DNA of 64,000 nt from a virus: IMG/VR virus record IMGVR_UViG_3300009159_000050, positions 25,967 to 89,966 of that record. One strand, given 5' to 3'. The notes below the pieces were generated by a model that saw only the letters and a program-made list of their open reading frames with translations, did no database searches and was not told the origin of the DNA. The translations under genes and the position numbers were made by a program. This document shows, one piece after another, positions 38,101 through 48,687 of this stretch; position 1 is the stretch's first letter, and the number at the start of each line of letters is the position of its first letter.

Positions 38101-40740
38101 CTATGTTATAGACAAATTATCATATGTAGACCCAGCATTATCATTTACGCTACCACTATTTATCGCTGAAGGGGTCTTAATAACCCCAGCATAAGAAGAT
38201 GCACCAGCTGCAGGCTTAGCTAAATCAGTACCATCAACACGAGCATAAGATGCTGTTCCTAAGACTGTGCCAGATAAATCACTATATGCAGTAGCAGATA
38301 TATTATTTCCGCTTGTTGTTACAGAAATTTTCTTCACCTTTTGAAATTCTGAAGTATTTGTATTAATATTTTCATCTTTTAAAACTGCTACATAAGAAGT
38401 ATATCCTGTAGACATAATTCTTAATTGAGTATAGTAGGTATTTGTTGTAACTAAGTTTGTAACCTGTTGGCCCGTGCAAGAATAGGATGTTACTACTGGA
38501 GTTGAGGTATCTCTTCCTGTGCAGGTATATGCAACTGGTGTTGAGGTATCTCTTCCTCTACAAGTATATGTGGTGGGGGTTGTAGCAGTAGAATAGGTAC
38601 ATGAAAATTGTGTAACAGTTGTATAGTATGTTGTGTTTGTGGCTGCAACTGCGGGGGCTCTAAATAAATTTACTCCACCAATTGGTTGAACGCAAGCTCC
38701 ACATCTTGTTCCAACAGTTGATGCATTATATGTGCTAGTTGTTGGGCTTGCATTACATGCCGCTAAAGTTGAATAATTCTGTGTTGTTCCAGTACACCCA
38801 TAGGTAGTACTTGTAAATGGCCCATCTTGGTAAGATGTGTCAGATATTGTACAAGAGGATGGACAAGCTGCTTGCGCTTGGAAATAGTTAGGATAGTTGT
38901 AAGTTGTTCCACTTCCACAAGAGTAAGATGTAGATCCAGAAACTGTACTTACTGTACAGCCAAAACAGCCAGTTCCGCTAGCATCTGTGGCTTTGTCTAC
39001 GGGAAAATTACAGTCTGAAGACGTTGTTGCTGGAATAGTTGTTACTGGGCAGCCGTAACAATTTGGACTTGTTCCATTAGAGTTAGTATAAAATGCTCCT
39101 GCATTACAGTCAGAGGAAGTTCCTCCTGATGTTGATGTAGTTACAGTACATCCATAACAATTAGGATTTGTTCCATTTGAATTTGTTGAAATTACTGATC
39201 CATTACAATTTGTTGAAGTAACATTTTGCGAAGAGGGTATTTGATAATAAGATGGAGCAACTGCATAAAATGATCCTGCTCCGCTTATCCAGAATGCTAC
39301 TCCTGGTCCTCCACCACCAGATGGGATTTCAACACTTGCAGTTAAATCTGTTTTAGAAGTAATCTCTAAAGCCTTTATTGGATATGATACTGCAGCACTT
39401 CCTGGATTTAGAGGACTGGTGTACGGAGTAAGGTTGGTTGAGTTAACTGCTTTTAGTCCATCTGTGCTCCAAGAAGAAGGCGCATGATATTGATAAGGCC
39501 CATGAACAACATCACTATATATATATCCGCTACTTGATGTTCCAAGTCCTGATGGTACTGCTGTCCTATCAAAATTATCAATGACTGTTCCAACACGTGC
39601 TGTTACAACTGGAGAATAATAATAATATGTGACAGCACCATTTGATGAAACTACCGCATCTCTTGCATAAAACTTTTTATTTGGAGTAGTTGCATCATCT
39701 TGAGTTATTGGATATGTTGGTGGACCTATTGTATCTATAATTGTTGCGGAAGAAGATACTTCTCCATCTGTTGGAGCTGTATATGGTGATAAATAATAAA
39801 CTATTTTTGTTGTGGAACTAGTTGTATACCCGCCCAGTTGATAGGTTCCAGAGGATGCTGTAATTGATGTAAATGCAACTCCAGTTCCAGAAAGTGAAGG
39901 TGAAGATATTTGAACTGGTGTTAGTACAGCAATAGTTGTTGTAGATACAGAAGAACTTTCATTTCCACCGTACCCTGTATTTGATCCAGAGACAATACCT
40001 CCAGTATAAGGAGTAACATAAAAGGTGTATGATGTACTTGCAGATAGGCCTGTAACAGTTATTGTTGTTGTCGGGCTTCCGCTGCCAGCAGATCTAAAGT
40101 ATCCTTCTTCTATACCTATACCGCTATATGTGTATCTAACCAAGTAGCTTGAAGAGTATGCTCCAGCAGTAAATTGAAGTTTTACAGAATCGTATGTTGT
40201 ATCTGCGGTTACTACACTTAGGCTAGATATGTCTCTTGCTGCAGAAACGGATTGAGTCTCAGATGTTGAAGTAGATGTAGCTCCTCCAGAAGATGTTGCG
40301 GTAACAGAAAATCTATACAAGTTATCAACATTTGGGTATACATCAGATGCATTATCTATTAGCTGATACGTATATGTGTTACTAGATCCTACAGAGGGAT
40401 TAGTTGCAGTTCCGCTTGATATTGTGGCCCAAGATGAGCCTCCGTTAGAGCTCCTTTGAAAAACATATGATTGCGTTGAAGAGTTAGACCAATAATAATT
40501 TGTTCCTGTTAAAGTAATTAACTTAGTAGATGTGTTTGTAGACTGAGACAGTTCTACTTTTTCTGCTATTGATGGTCCATTAATTGTATCAGTGCCAAAA
40601 AATATTTTCCAAGCTCCAGCAACCTTTAAATATCCAGCGGCAACATTTTTCCAAGCACCTCCCACTTTTAATTTAATTTGAGAAACAGGTTTCCATTCAG
40701 AACCGCCTAAGCCATCGCTGGTTTTTAGTTTAATCGTCAT
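38101..40740 (-). CDS. Tail fibre protein with Fn3 domains and Cys-rich insertion
   Basis: This 879-residue protein starts with two short repeats (VGGAWKNVAAGYLKVAGAWK), then Fn3-like domains (about 50-320). A jelly-roll or LamG-like domain follows (IDNFDRTAVPSGLG through VAFWISGAGSFYAV, about 395-495) and resumes after an insertion (YYTQLRIM through TASYARVDG). The insertion (about 505-765) contains 20 cysteines, including repeats of TNSNGTxPNCYGC. It is probably a surface-exposed receptor-binding fibre. Cysteines are otherwise rare in the structural proteins here. Confidence 0.8.
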   Translation of the reverse strand: MTIKLKTSDGLGGSEWKPVSQIKLKVGGAWKNVAAGYLKVAGAWKIFFGTDTINGPSIAEKVELSQSTNTSTKLITLTGTNYYWSNSSTQSYVFQRSSNGGSSWATISSGTATNPSVGSSNTYTYQLIDNASDVYPNVDNLYRFSVTATSSGGATSTSTSETQSVSAARDISSLSVVTADTTYDSVKLQFTAGAYSSSYLVRYTYSGIGIEEGYFRSAGSGSPTTTITVTGLSASTSYTFYVTPYTGGIVSGSNTGYGGNESSSVSTTTIAVLTPVQISSPSLSGTGVAFTSITASSGTYQLGGYTTSSTTKIVYYLSPYTAPTDGEVSSSATIIDTIGPPTYPITQDDATTPNKKFYARDAVVSSNGAVTYYYYSPVVTARVGTVIDNFDRTAVPSGLGTSSSGYIYSDVVHGPYQYHAPSSWSTDGLKAVNSTNLTPYTSPLNPGSAAVSYPIKALEITSKTDLTASVEIPSGGGGPGVAFWISGAGSFYAVAPSYYQIPSSQNVTSTNCNGSVISTNSNGTNPNCYGCTVTTSTSGGTSSDCNAGAFYTNSNGTSPNCYGCPVTTIPATTSSDCNFPVDKATDASGTGCFGCTVSTVSGSTSYSCGSGTTYNYPNYFQAQAACPSSCTISDTSYQDGPFTSTTYGCTGTTQNYSTLAACNASPTTSTYNASTVGTRCGACVQPIGGVNLFRAPAVAATNTTYYTTVTQFSCTYSTATTPTTYTCRGRDTSTPVAYTCTGRDTSTPVVTSYSCTGQQVTNLVTTNTYYTQLRIMSTGYTSYVAVLKDENINTNTSEFQKVKKISVTTSGNNISATAYSDLSGTVLGTASYARVDGTDLAKPAAGASSYAGVIKTPSAINSGSVNDNAGSTYDNLSIT

Positions 40741-40751
40741 TCATTATCCAA

Positions 40752-43109
40752 TCACGGTGTGTAAAGTAAAACTACATCACCGTTAGCCTCATTTGCTGTT
40801 AAATAAGAACTGCTAGAAAACTTAGCTACTGTGCTAGTAAAAATATTTCTTAGTCCACCAGAGTTTGCTGCGCCTGCTCCTGCTGGATCTCCCGCAATTT
40901 GTGCAGATCTTGCCACCTTTACCTGTCTTCCAAAATCTTCTTGGTAGTGACCTAAAACCAATCTGCCTGATTCAGAAGTAGAAATAACTCCATAGTCACC
41001 AATAGTATCTCTTATAGAAAAATTTCCAGATACTGACTTTATTGTAACATTTCCAACATTAAGGGTTCCATCTACATCCATTTCTCCAGTAATATTTCCG
41101 CCTGTTGCAGTAATTATTCCCTCAATGTCTGCATCTGTAGCAAATAGCTGTCCTGATAAATTAACTCTAAATGGCGCTGTTCCATCAGGTCCGTCACTTC
41201 CAGACCAAAAAACATCATCTGTTGCAAGTGTTGGGCTATTTATTCCTGCTGTTTGATTTTCAATATCGTCATTTGATACTGATATATATCCTTGGGCAGA
41301 GTTTAAAGATATCTTGCCTTGACCAGTTTGTGTTTTTGATATCTCCCCTGGAGTTATAAGCCATCCACCAATATTTGCAGAATTGGTTGTCAATAGACCG
41401 CTTGAACCAACTATAGTTGTTTGTCTTAAGTCATTACCAGATTGTCCATTAGAAAATGTAATGCCAGTTGAATTTAGTATGTACCCTGCACCAGAAAGTG
41501 AGCCACCCGTATTTGCACTATCAGTTACAGTATTTCCAGTTAGTGTTCCGCTATATATAGATGCTCCCGATGCAATGTCTACGTTTCCACTAAAGGAGCC
41601 CTTTTTAGCTTTTAGGTCTCCAGTTACTACAAGAGATGAGCCGTTCCAAGTAAGATAATTATCTGCTCCACCAACTTTCAACGATGCTGACTGAGCTGAA
41701 TCTATATACCAATAATTGTTTGTATTAAATACTAAACCTCTTTTGCCAGTAGCTACTCCATAACCAAATCTAAAAACTCCTGTATCTGTTCCAGAAACTC
41801 CAGCTTCAAAGTATCCAGTTGTAGAAACATTTGTTCCTATGAATGGAGATCCCGCAGTTGATACTGGACTACCAGTTAATGCTTGATATGATGATGAAGT
41901 ATTATTAAATTCATCGTATGCTGCAATTGCTACTTCATAATTTGTGCCAGAAGCAAGACCTGTTATTCTAAATGCTGTTCCAGTTCCTGGGGAATCTACA
42001 TAAGAGTAGTTTGATGCTGGAGTAGTTACTGGTCTAAATCTAATCCTATACCCTCGTAAAGTACTATCTGATACTGCCGTCCAAGATATATTTAAGAAAG
42101 CATTAAAACCTATTGTTCCAGAATTTTCTAGCCCACCAGTTACTGTTCCAGTTGGAGCAGTAGGTCCTTCATTGTCTACTGTAACTGGAGATATTGGTGT
42201 TACTTTTTGTGCAGCAGAGAATGCTGTATAGACTCCGCTGTCTGATGAAAACCTTGCTTTAACCCATCTAGAGTTTGTGTTTAAAGTAATTATATTTGCT
42301 GGTGAAACGCTATCAAAATAAACCCTTGAATATGTAACACCTGTTGGTTCAGAGGATGCATTTGATTCATACTCCACAATATCAATTGCATCAAAAATAG
42401 ATTCAGTTGGCACGGTATATGTTACGCTATACCCGCTTGTTGCTTGAGCAACTGTTATAACTGGTGGTGATAGACTTAGAACATATGCTGGTATTGAAGT
42501 ATCACATACGCTACTGCTTGTATTATAAAATGGATCAATTGCATAAACACAAACACTAGTAATACTAGTTCTAAAAATTCCAAGAGTTGATCTATTTAAA
42601 GATTTTGTTAGTGTAACGGTCTGTGCTGTTTGTGTGCCATTAACTGGAAATGAGCCGTATGGTGTCCGTCTTGTAATTCCGTCTGCGGTAACTTCTAATA
42701 TAAATTCTGACACATCACTATTATCTACATTGGCATAATCCCAGTCAAACGTAACAACTAAATCTTCTCCAGACCAAACTGCAGAAGTCCCAGTTACTGC
42801 TGTAGGTGCTATTAAATCAAATGGTGTTTGTCTCGCTGGCTTGTTATTACTTCCAGGAATTGTTTTTGTTGGCTGAACTAAAGTATTAGCTAATCCTACT
42901 GGGCTAACAGATGCTGTTAAACTTTTTCCACCATTAATTAATGGAATACCATCAAAATCAATAATTTCAATTTCAGCACCAGTCCGTGCTCTTGTTTGTC
43001 CAATCTTATTCCAAGATACTCTCGGATCGTCAACGCTTATTGGTACTGTTTGATTTTTAGCAACAGACTTTGGACTTTTATAGCTAGATCTTGGCGGTAC
43101 CTTCGCCAT
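40752..43109 (-). CDS. Minor tail/fibre protein with Fn3 domains
   Basis: This 785-residue protein has an N-terminal hub-like part (WNKIGQTRARTGAEIEIIDF), three Fn3-like modules (about 100-430; the last is DSTLRGYRIRFRPV with GLASGTNYEVAI), and a C-terminal beta-helical stretch with repeats such as GNVDIASGASIYSGTLTGN and DADIEGIITATGG, as in phage central tail fibres. It probably forms the tail tip or side fibre shaft. Confidence 0.75.
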   Translation of the reverse strand: MAKVPPRSSYKSPKSVAKNQTVPISVDDPRVSWNKIGQTRARTGAEIEIIDFDGIPLINGGKSLTASVSPVGLANTLVQPTKTIPGSNNKPARQTPFDLIAPTAVTGTSAVWSGEDLVVTFDWDYANVDNSDVSEFILEVTADGITRRTPYGSFPVNGTQTAQTVTLTKSLNRSTLGIFRTSITSVCVYAIDPFYNTSSSVCDTSIPAYVLSLSPPVITVAQATSGYSVTYTVPTESIFDAIDIVEYESNASSEPTGVTYSRVYFDSVSPANIITLNTNSRWVKARFSSDSGVYTAFSAAQKVTPISPVTVDNEGPTAPTGTVTGGLENSGTIGFNAFLNISWTAVSDSTLRGYRIRFRPVTTPASNYSYVDSPGTGTAFRITGLASGTNYEVAIAAYDEFNNTSSSYQALTGSPVSTAGSPFIGTNVSTTGYFEAGVSGTDTGVFRFGYGVATGKRGLVFNTNNYWYIDSAQSASLKVGGADNYLTWNGSSLVVTGDLKAKKGSFSGNVDIASGASIYSGTLTGNTVTDSANTGGSLSGAGYILNSTGITFSNGQSGNDLRQTTIVGSSGLLTTNSANIGGWLITPGEISKTQTGQGKISLNSAQGYISVSNDDIENQTAGINSPTLATDDVFWSGSDGPDGTAPFRVNLSGQLFATDADIEGIITATGGNITGEMDVDGTLNVGNVTIKSVSGNFSIRDTIGDYGVISTSESGRLVLGHYQEDFGRQVKVARSAQIAGDPAGAGAANSGGLRNIFTSTVAKFSSSSYLTANEANGDVVLLYTP

Positions 43110-43666
43110 TATTTTGGTCCTATAGCAATCCAGTTTATATAAAAAGTTCTGGTTGGCTTTGGGTCAGTTGCCGTAGATCCACTTTCATCAGCAGCAGCCA
43201 GAGGTAATTCTTTTGCCTTTACAATACGAACAGTAAAACTTTCAGGATTGGTTTCAGTAACAGTGCACACGAGCCCAGCATTTCTGGCTGTCATTGTTGG
43301 AGGAGTTCCTGCTATAGAAGCTGTTACTACTACAATAGGTTTTGCACTAAAAGCAGCGACTCCAGTAGTAGCTCCATTATCAAAATCTATCTCTTGATAA
43401 AACATGCGATTAGTTTCTAGCATTAAATCTTTGCTATCTCCTGTAGTATTAATTGTGACTCTGCCATAAAGCATTTTTTGTGAACCAGGATTAAACTCTT
43501 CGTAAATTTCTGTCTCGCCATTCCAGTTTGTAGTGCCAGTGGATAATAGACCATAGTTATTCGTAATAGCGGAAAGAGTGTCACTGTGCTGGTTAATAAC
43601 ATTAATAACTTGGTGCCAAGCAGAAAGATCTATGATATTGGGGTCTGATATTTTAATATATGGCAT
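43109..43666 (-). CDS. Minor tail protein
   Basis: This 185-residue protein has an N-terminal helix (NIIDLSAWHQVINVINQHSD) and a beta-rich C-terminal part (TVRIVKAKELPL, RTFYINWIAIGPK). It resembles small structural proteins that sit between hub and fibre genes. A promoter (43686-43694) lies directly upstream. Confidence 0.65.
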   Translation of the reverse strand: MPYIKISDPNIIDLSAWHQVINVINQHSDTLSAITNNYGLLSTGTTNWNGETEIYEEFNPGSQKMLYGRVTINTTGDSKDLMLETNRMFYQEIDFDNGATTGVAAFSAKPIVVVTASIAGTPPTMTARNAGLVCTVTETNPESFTVRIVKAKELPLAAADESGSTATDPKPTRTFYINWIAIGPK

Positions 43667-43685
43667 TTTTATCTCCTGTCAATTA

Positions 43686-43694
43686 ATTATACCA
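43686..43694 (-). promoter_or_regulatory. Extended -10 promoter of the fibre genes
   Basis: TGGTATAAT on the minus strand, 20 bases before the 43109-43666 gene, in the gap after the hub gene. Confidence 0.6.
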
Positions 43695-43701
43695 CAAAGG
43701 A

Positions 43702-46700
43702 CTACTCTTGAATTCTCTTAAGATTAAGAGAAGTTGATAGGCCTTGGCTAAAGTTATGAGATACTGAATGTACCAAATACCTTTGTTCAACAATACCGTT
43801 TAAAGAATAAGATAGGGTTACGGTATCTCCTACCTGAATTAAGGGGTTTCCAAATATATTTAAAGATACAGTCTTAGAAAAACCTTCAACACCTCTTTGG
43901 ACAACCTTTAACATTTTATAGGCTGCCTGCTTAGACTGTATCCACTCTGAGTCTAGCTGAACTGTCTCTGATAGATTTGAGTGGTCTATAATGCTTTCAA
44001 TAATTTCTGGATCTGAAGGTGCAACAATTTCATGCGTCCATAAATTTAAGTTAACAGTAACGTTGTTTACATCATCAGAATCTTTTTTAAGATGAATCAT
44101 GTGTGGTGATCCATTTGCTATTGCCATTCTTGCTCTAAATCCAGTGTTGATTGGTGTTGAGTATGCCAAAGAGTATTCATCTACTAGCTTTTTTTGATAT
44201 TGTCTTTTGTCTATTGCCCTGTTCCCTGGAAAATATCTCATCATATATTCAATTGGAAGAACGTCTACAGATACAGCAGCTGGTGTCTGATATTCAACAT
44301 CATAATAATTGATTCCAGATACCTCTGGTGTTGTTTGCATAAGATAAGTAGGAGACTTTGTATATAGTGGTTGTTTTTGAACTAGACCGTTTAAAAATTC
44401 TCTGTCTTGATAGAAATAGCTTACACTTCTTTCTTTTAAAGGTTTTACAGTGGCATGAATTTCTCTTAAGGTTGCTGGAGTATTAGAAGTTATTGATGGA
44501 TTACTTTTTGGAGGATATAGGTTAGTTATTTCTTGTGGGAATCTAGAAGCAAAAAATCCAAACTTTGTACCAACTGCAATATCGTTAGGTATTGTTGGTC
44601 TTTGTCGCATGCCAGTAATTTTATTTAGCTCTGATGATGCCCAACCATTTGCTGATGGGTTGGTAGTTTCATCATACTCTGTTCCAGGAATTTGCCATCC
44701 CGTTATCTCAACATTATTTATAAAAACTAGCAAAGCATTTTTTGGTGCTGCAACTGTTGCATTTTCTCCATCTTTACCATCTGTTAAGTAGTGAGCAACT
44801 CTTAAGTTAAAGCATTCATCTATATCGTAAGAAAAAGTAGTTACATCTCCTGTAACAGTTTTCTTTAATACTTTAGCAAAATTATTAATAATGCTAACAC
44901 ACTCAGCGGTAACATCTGCCCAACCTGTAACTACCCCTAAATCATTATATATAATAAGGCTGTAATCATATTTTTGTGGACTATACAAGGATGATGTATT
45001 TGGATTAACTCTACTGTATCTAGCAAGCTCTATAAAATATGATCCTGAACTATCACTGGTGCTTGCCATATTAAAAAATAAACCAGCAGCTGCGCCACCA
45101 TCAGCAGTAAATCTAAACTTAACAGAATATGTTTTATATCCAATGTCTACTTTGGATGTTGGATATACTAAAGATTTATTAGTAGATGTAGCACCTACTG
45201 CAATAGCCTTTACTTCTGGCATCTTAGGGTAATCAGTTTTAGTACTGACAATTGAGGTATTAGATGAAGAACTATATGTTTGAAGGTTTAAAGTCAAAGA
45301 TTTTTCTGATAAACCTTTGCTTGCCAGCGTTGTTACCTTTATATGATCTATTGGAACAGTTCCAAATAAACCACGCTCTACATTAGTTATTTTACCAGTA
45401 GGAGTTACCAGAACATCATAGTCTGCAGAAATATATGCTTCTCCTCCTGATACATATGTTCCTGTTGTTGTTCCTAATACTTTAAATGTTGTTGATGTTC
45501 TTTCGCTAATAATACCCTGAATATTATAAACAGCTGGAACAACGTCAGCAATCATTACTTTATCTCCGACCTTAAAGGAATTTGCTGATGTATAAGTAAT
45601 AGCAGTTCCGTTTCCAGAAACAGATGTTATTGTAGATGTTGATGGTCTAAGACCAATATCATTCTTTTTAATATAATTATCTATCTGTGAGGTAAGGTCC
45701 ACATTATTTTTAATAGATATAAACTCTTCATTGTCCCCGTTAACTTTTGACAACTTATACTCTTTATATGCAAAAGAAACAATTTCATTATCAATAAATG
45801 CAAATCCATCATTAGTCATATTAAATGTATGGAAGATGTCTAATAGATCATTATTGTTAAGTTGAAACTTATTTGAATTTACTAGCATATCTGCATCAAG
45901 ATAATTAAATCCAACAGAGTCAACAGTTTGCTGGCTCCAGACAACATCATTTGAAGTTGTGTATATAAAAGAAGGAGAGTTTGCTATAGCGTCATCTGTT
46001 ACATTTTGAAGAGATGGAGACTGTTTAATTTTTGGTGTTTGATATCTTAAAGAGATCTTACCTGGCTTGGCATTGTTTGATATACTAAATCCATTTTGCA
46101 TAATGTTTCCATCTAGCAAAGAAAGGTTAGATCCTGAAGATGAAAGTATATCGTACAAGCTTAAAAATCTCATGACTCCATACTCATCAATATATGCACC
46201 AATTTGATAAGCTACAAATAATTCATTTAAACATTCTATTATTGTTGAATCTTTAGAATTACAGTAATAGTATGAAAGATCTAGTGGTGCACTCGTGCTA
46301 TTACATACAGAATAAAGAGAGTCATAATCATAGTCTGTAAAACCAGATAGGTCTAAGATGTTTGTTATAATCTCAAATACCGATTTTCGGTTAACAACAT
46401 AGTCTGTTACTGGCTTTGATTGTAAATACCTAGAGACATCAAAACACTGAACTGTAATATTTTGAATATCATTTTCAGCCCAAGAGTCTGAATAAAAAAC
46501 TCCGCCAGGAATATAGGTGTTTGATGTTGTGCTTGAGCCTGGTGTTGAGTATGATGCAAGATTAAAATTAATATAAAACTTAATATTTTTTCTTAGCATG
46601 TTTGCCAGGATTGTAGAAGACTGATTGCTTTGGCTAGAAAAAATTGGGACTATTGTTGATCCAGCCATAGCGGGTATTCCAGATAAAGTAATCTGAGCAT

Positions 46701-48687
46701 CATTGGTGTTTAGAGAAGAGATTGGTAGTAACTCACTACTTCCATCCAAAGATTTACTAATAGATAATGATTCAACAAAGTCTGTTAAATCAATTTCAAG
46801 TCTTGGAGAAATCTCTACTACATGCATTCTTTTTAAATCAGATACTACATTTGATGAAGGTGAGGGAATTACTGTTGGTGTTGAGGTGCAATTTACTGTA
46901 TAGCTTATTGTCTGAGTAGCAGAAGTTCCTTGCTGATTTTTCCCAGAATAAACAGTAAGGGTTAGGCTATATGTTGTTCCACAAGATCCTACTCCAAGGT
47001 AGGAAGATGTGGCTGATTTTGAATCTCTTGTGTTAAAACTTCCAGAAGTTGTTGTAGTCACTTTAAAGGATGCTCCGTTAGAGTAACTAAACGAAGCCCA
47101 TACTGGTTGAGTATTATTGCCAAATGTTAGAGAGTTTCCAGTGGGGGTTGCAGGCGAAGCAGAAAATGAATTGATTGTTGGTCCTCCAGAAGTTGGCGCT
47201 GTTTCTCCTGTAAACTTTAAAAATTCTGTGTTGGTTGTTCTGTCTATCTGTGTCACCGTTATTTTGCTAAAGGATGTAGATAGGTATAAAGATCCAGAAT
47301 CACTAAACTTTGGCATTGATGACCATTTTGTTTTAGTCCAAGCAGAACCAGTCCAGTACAAAATTAATACACCATTACTTCTGCCACCTTCTGAATTATT
47401 TGGAGGGGATATATCTTGACTACCGTCAACTGTAATAGTTGCTCCATCAATAGCTATATTTACTAATGGAACTGTCATTAAAGTATTAAACTTAATAACA
47501 ATCTTATTAGTAGTAATTGCTTTTTCATAAATAGCAGTAATATTTCTTGAATCGTCATCTGAAACAAAATATTTATATGAGGATGTGTCTGTTGGTAAAA
47601 CATTCTTTAAGACTGGGATTGGTTTAGAAGAAAGAAAAAACCTTGGATTTTGCAAAATTGGTGTGACTGGAGAATAGGTAGAAACCGAATAGTTCTTAAT
47701 AACTGAAGACGTAATTTTTCTAAAGTTAGTAGGAAATGTACAGTTTACATTACCTGACTGGACATATGATTCGCCTGGTCTAAAATATGTAAATGGCATT
47801 TCTGTTGGAAATAAAGAACGGTTTTGATAATCAAAGTGGGTAGTAGCATATACTTCAGGTACCGTAAAATATACTATTGGATTATTTTTTTCACCGCTTA
47901 TGGAGTTAGCTGTGATGGTGTATACAAAGCCTGCAAAGGTGTTATCAGGGCTTTGGGAGCCTACGTAGGTAATAACCTTGGTCCAGCCTAGGGAGTCTGC
48001 CTCAACCTGCTCAGAGCCGTATTCAAGATCTGAGTTTTTTCCTGATGCATTGATCATTACTGGTATAGGACTGCTAGTTTTTACATATGTTATTACTTTA
48101 TATGCCGAGCTAGATCCGCCAGATACGGTATAAGATGTTGAACCTGTACTGACCATATCTAGCGGGGCTTCCAGAGTTGTAAAAAAAGATTGACTAGTAC
48201 TACCAATAACACTAAAAGAAGAATTGTATGCATCAATACTTACAGTATATGCTGTGCCTGATGATAGTCCAGAAAATGTATAGCTTGTCCCTGTTGGAAC
48301 TGTGTCAGATTGACCATTTAACTGAACTCTATAAAATGAAGTTCCCGTTGGTGGATTAGACCAAGACACATTAATGGTAGTTAAGTTTACAACTGAACCT
48401 GTTATAGCAAAGGCACTTGCGCTTGGTGTTGATGTAGTAACTGGTGTTGGTGTTGGACTAACTGGCGGAAACATTGCAAAGCTTTTAGTAGTAAAGTTAG
48501 GCTTAGCTCCAGAGGTTACATCAGTTGGTAAAGGGGATATTGGGACTACGGTTAGCTTTGTGCCAGTGCCAGCGGTAGTAATATATGGAGCATTAAATAA
48601 ATTATGATTCCACTCTGCAGAAACTACTGGTGTCAAAGTTATTGAGTCTGAGCCTGTAAAGACTGAAGAGCTGACATTACTTAACAT
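43702..48687 (-). CDS. Large baseplate hub/minor tail protein
   Basis: This 1661-residue protein has an Fn3-like domain at about 90-170 (NLTTINVSWSNPP, SGLSSGTAYTVSIDAY), several beta domains, and from about residue 630 a hub-like region (LEIDLTDFVESLSISKSLDG, VQCFDVSRYLQSKPVTDYV). A module shared with the 35834-36394 protein occurs at about 1016-1086 (TGTYVSGGEAYIS). It continues with a lectin-like jelly roll (VKFRFTADGGAAAGLFF) at about 1170 and ends with a FNIFGNP-like hub finish (VSLNIFGNPLIQVGDTV). It probably attaches the fibre to the tube end. Confidence 0.8.
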   Translation of the reverse strand: MLSNVSSSVFTGSDSITLTPVVSAEWNHNLFNAPYITTAGTGTKLTVVPISPLPTDVTSGAKPNFTTKSFAMFPPVSPTPTPVTTSTPSASAFAITGSVVNLTTINVSWSNPPTGTSFYRVQLNGQSDTVPTGTSYTFSGLSSGTAYTVSIDAYNSSFSVIGSTSQSFFTTLEAPLDMVSTGSTSYTVSGGSSSAYKVITYVKTSSPIPVMINASGKNSDLEYGSEQVEADSLGWTKVITYVGSQSPDNTFAGFVYTITANSISGEKNNPIVYFTVPEVYATTHFDYQNRSLFPTEMPFTYFRPGESYVQSGNVNCTFPTNFRKITSSVIKNYSVSTYSPVTPILQNPRFFLSSKPIPVLKNVLPTDTSSYKYFVSDDDSRNITAIYEKAITTNKIVIKFNTLMTVPLVNIAIDGATITVDGSQDISPPNNSEGGRSNGVLILYWTGSAWTKTKWSSMPKFSDSGSLYLSTSFSKITVTQIDRTTNTEFLKFTGETAPTSGGPTINSFSASPATPTGNSLTFGNNTQPVWASFSYSNGASFKVTTTTSGSFNTRDSKSATSSYLGVGSCGTTYSLTLTVYSGKNQQGTSATQTISYTVNCTSTPTVIPSPSSNVVSDLKRMHVVEISPRLEIDLTDFVESLSISKSLDGSSELLPISSLNTNDAQITLSGIPAMAGSTIVPIFSSQSNQSSTILANMLRKNIKFYINFNLASYSTPGSSTTSNTYIPGGVFYSDSWAENDIQNITVQCFDVSRYLQSKPVTDYVVNRKSVFEIITNILDLSGFTDYDYDSLYSVCNSTSAPLDLSYYYCNSKDSTIIECLNELFVAYQIGAYIDEYGVMRFLSLYDILSSSGSNLSLLDGNIMQNGFSISNNAKPGKISLRYQTPKIKQSPSLQNVTDDAIANSPSFIYTTSNDVVWSQQTVDSVGFNYLDADMLVNSNKFQLNNNDLLDIFHTFNMTNDGFAFIDNEIVSFAYKEYKLSKVNGDNEEFISIKNNVDLTSQIDNYIKKNDIGLRPSTSTITSVSGNGTAITYTSANSFKVGDKVMIADVVPAVYNIQGIISERTSTTFKVLGTTTGTYVSGGEAYISADYDVLVTPTGKITNVERGLFGTVPIDHIKVTTLASKGLSEKSLTLNLQTYSSSSNTSIVSTKTDYPKMPEVKAIAVGATSTNKSLVYPTSKVDIGYKTYSVKFRFTADGGAAAGLFFNMASTSDSSGSYFIELARYSRVNPNTSSLYSPQKYDYSLIIYNDLGVVTGWADVTAECVSIINNFAKVLKKTVTGDVTTFSYDIDECFNLRVAHYLTDGKDGENATVAAPKNALLVFINNVEITGWQIPGTEYDETTNPSANGWASSELNKITGMRQRPTIPNDIAVGTKFGFFASRFPQEITNLYPPKSNPSITSNTPATLREIHATVKPLKERSVSYFYQDREFLNGLVQKQPLYTKSPTYLMQTTPEVSGINYYDVEYQTPAAVSVDVLPIEYMMRYFPGNRAIDKRQYQKKLVDEYSLAYSTPINTGFRARMAIANGSPHMIHLKKDSDDVNNVTVNLNLWTHEIVAPSDPEIIESIIDHSNLSETVQLDSEWIQSKQAAYKMLKVVQRGVEGFSKTVSLNIFGNPLIQVGDTVTLSYSLNGIVEQRYLVHSVSHNFSQGLSTSLNLKRIQE

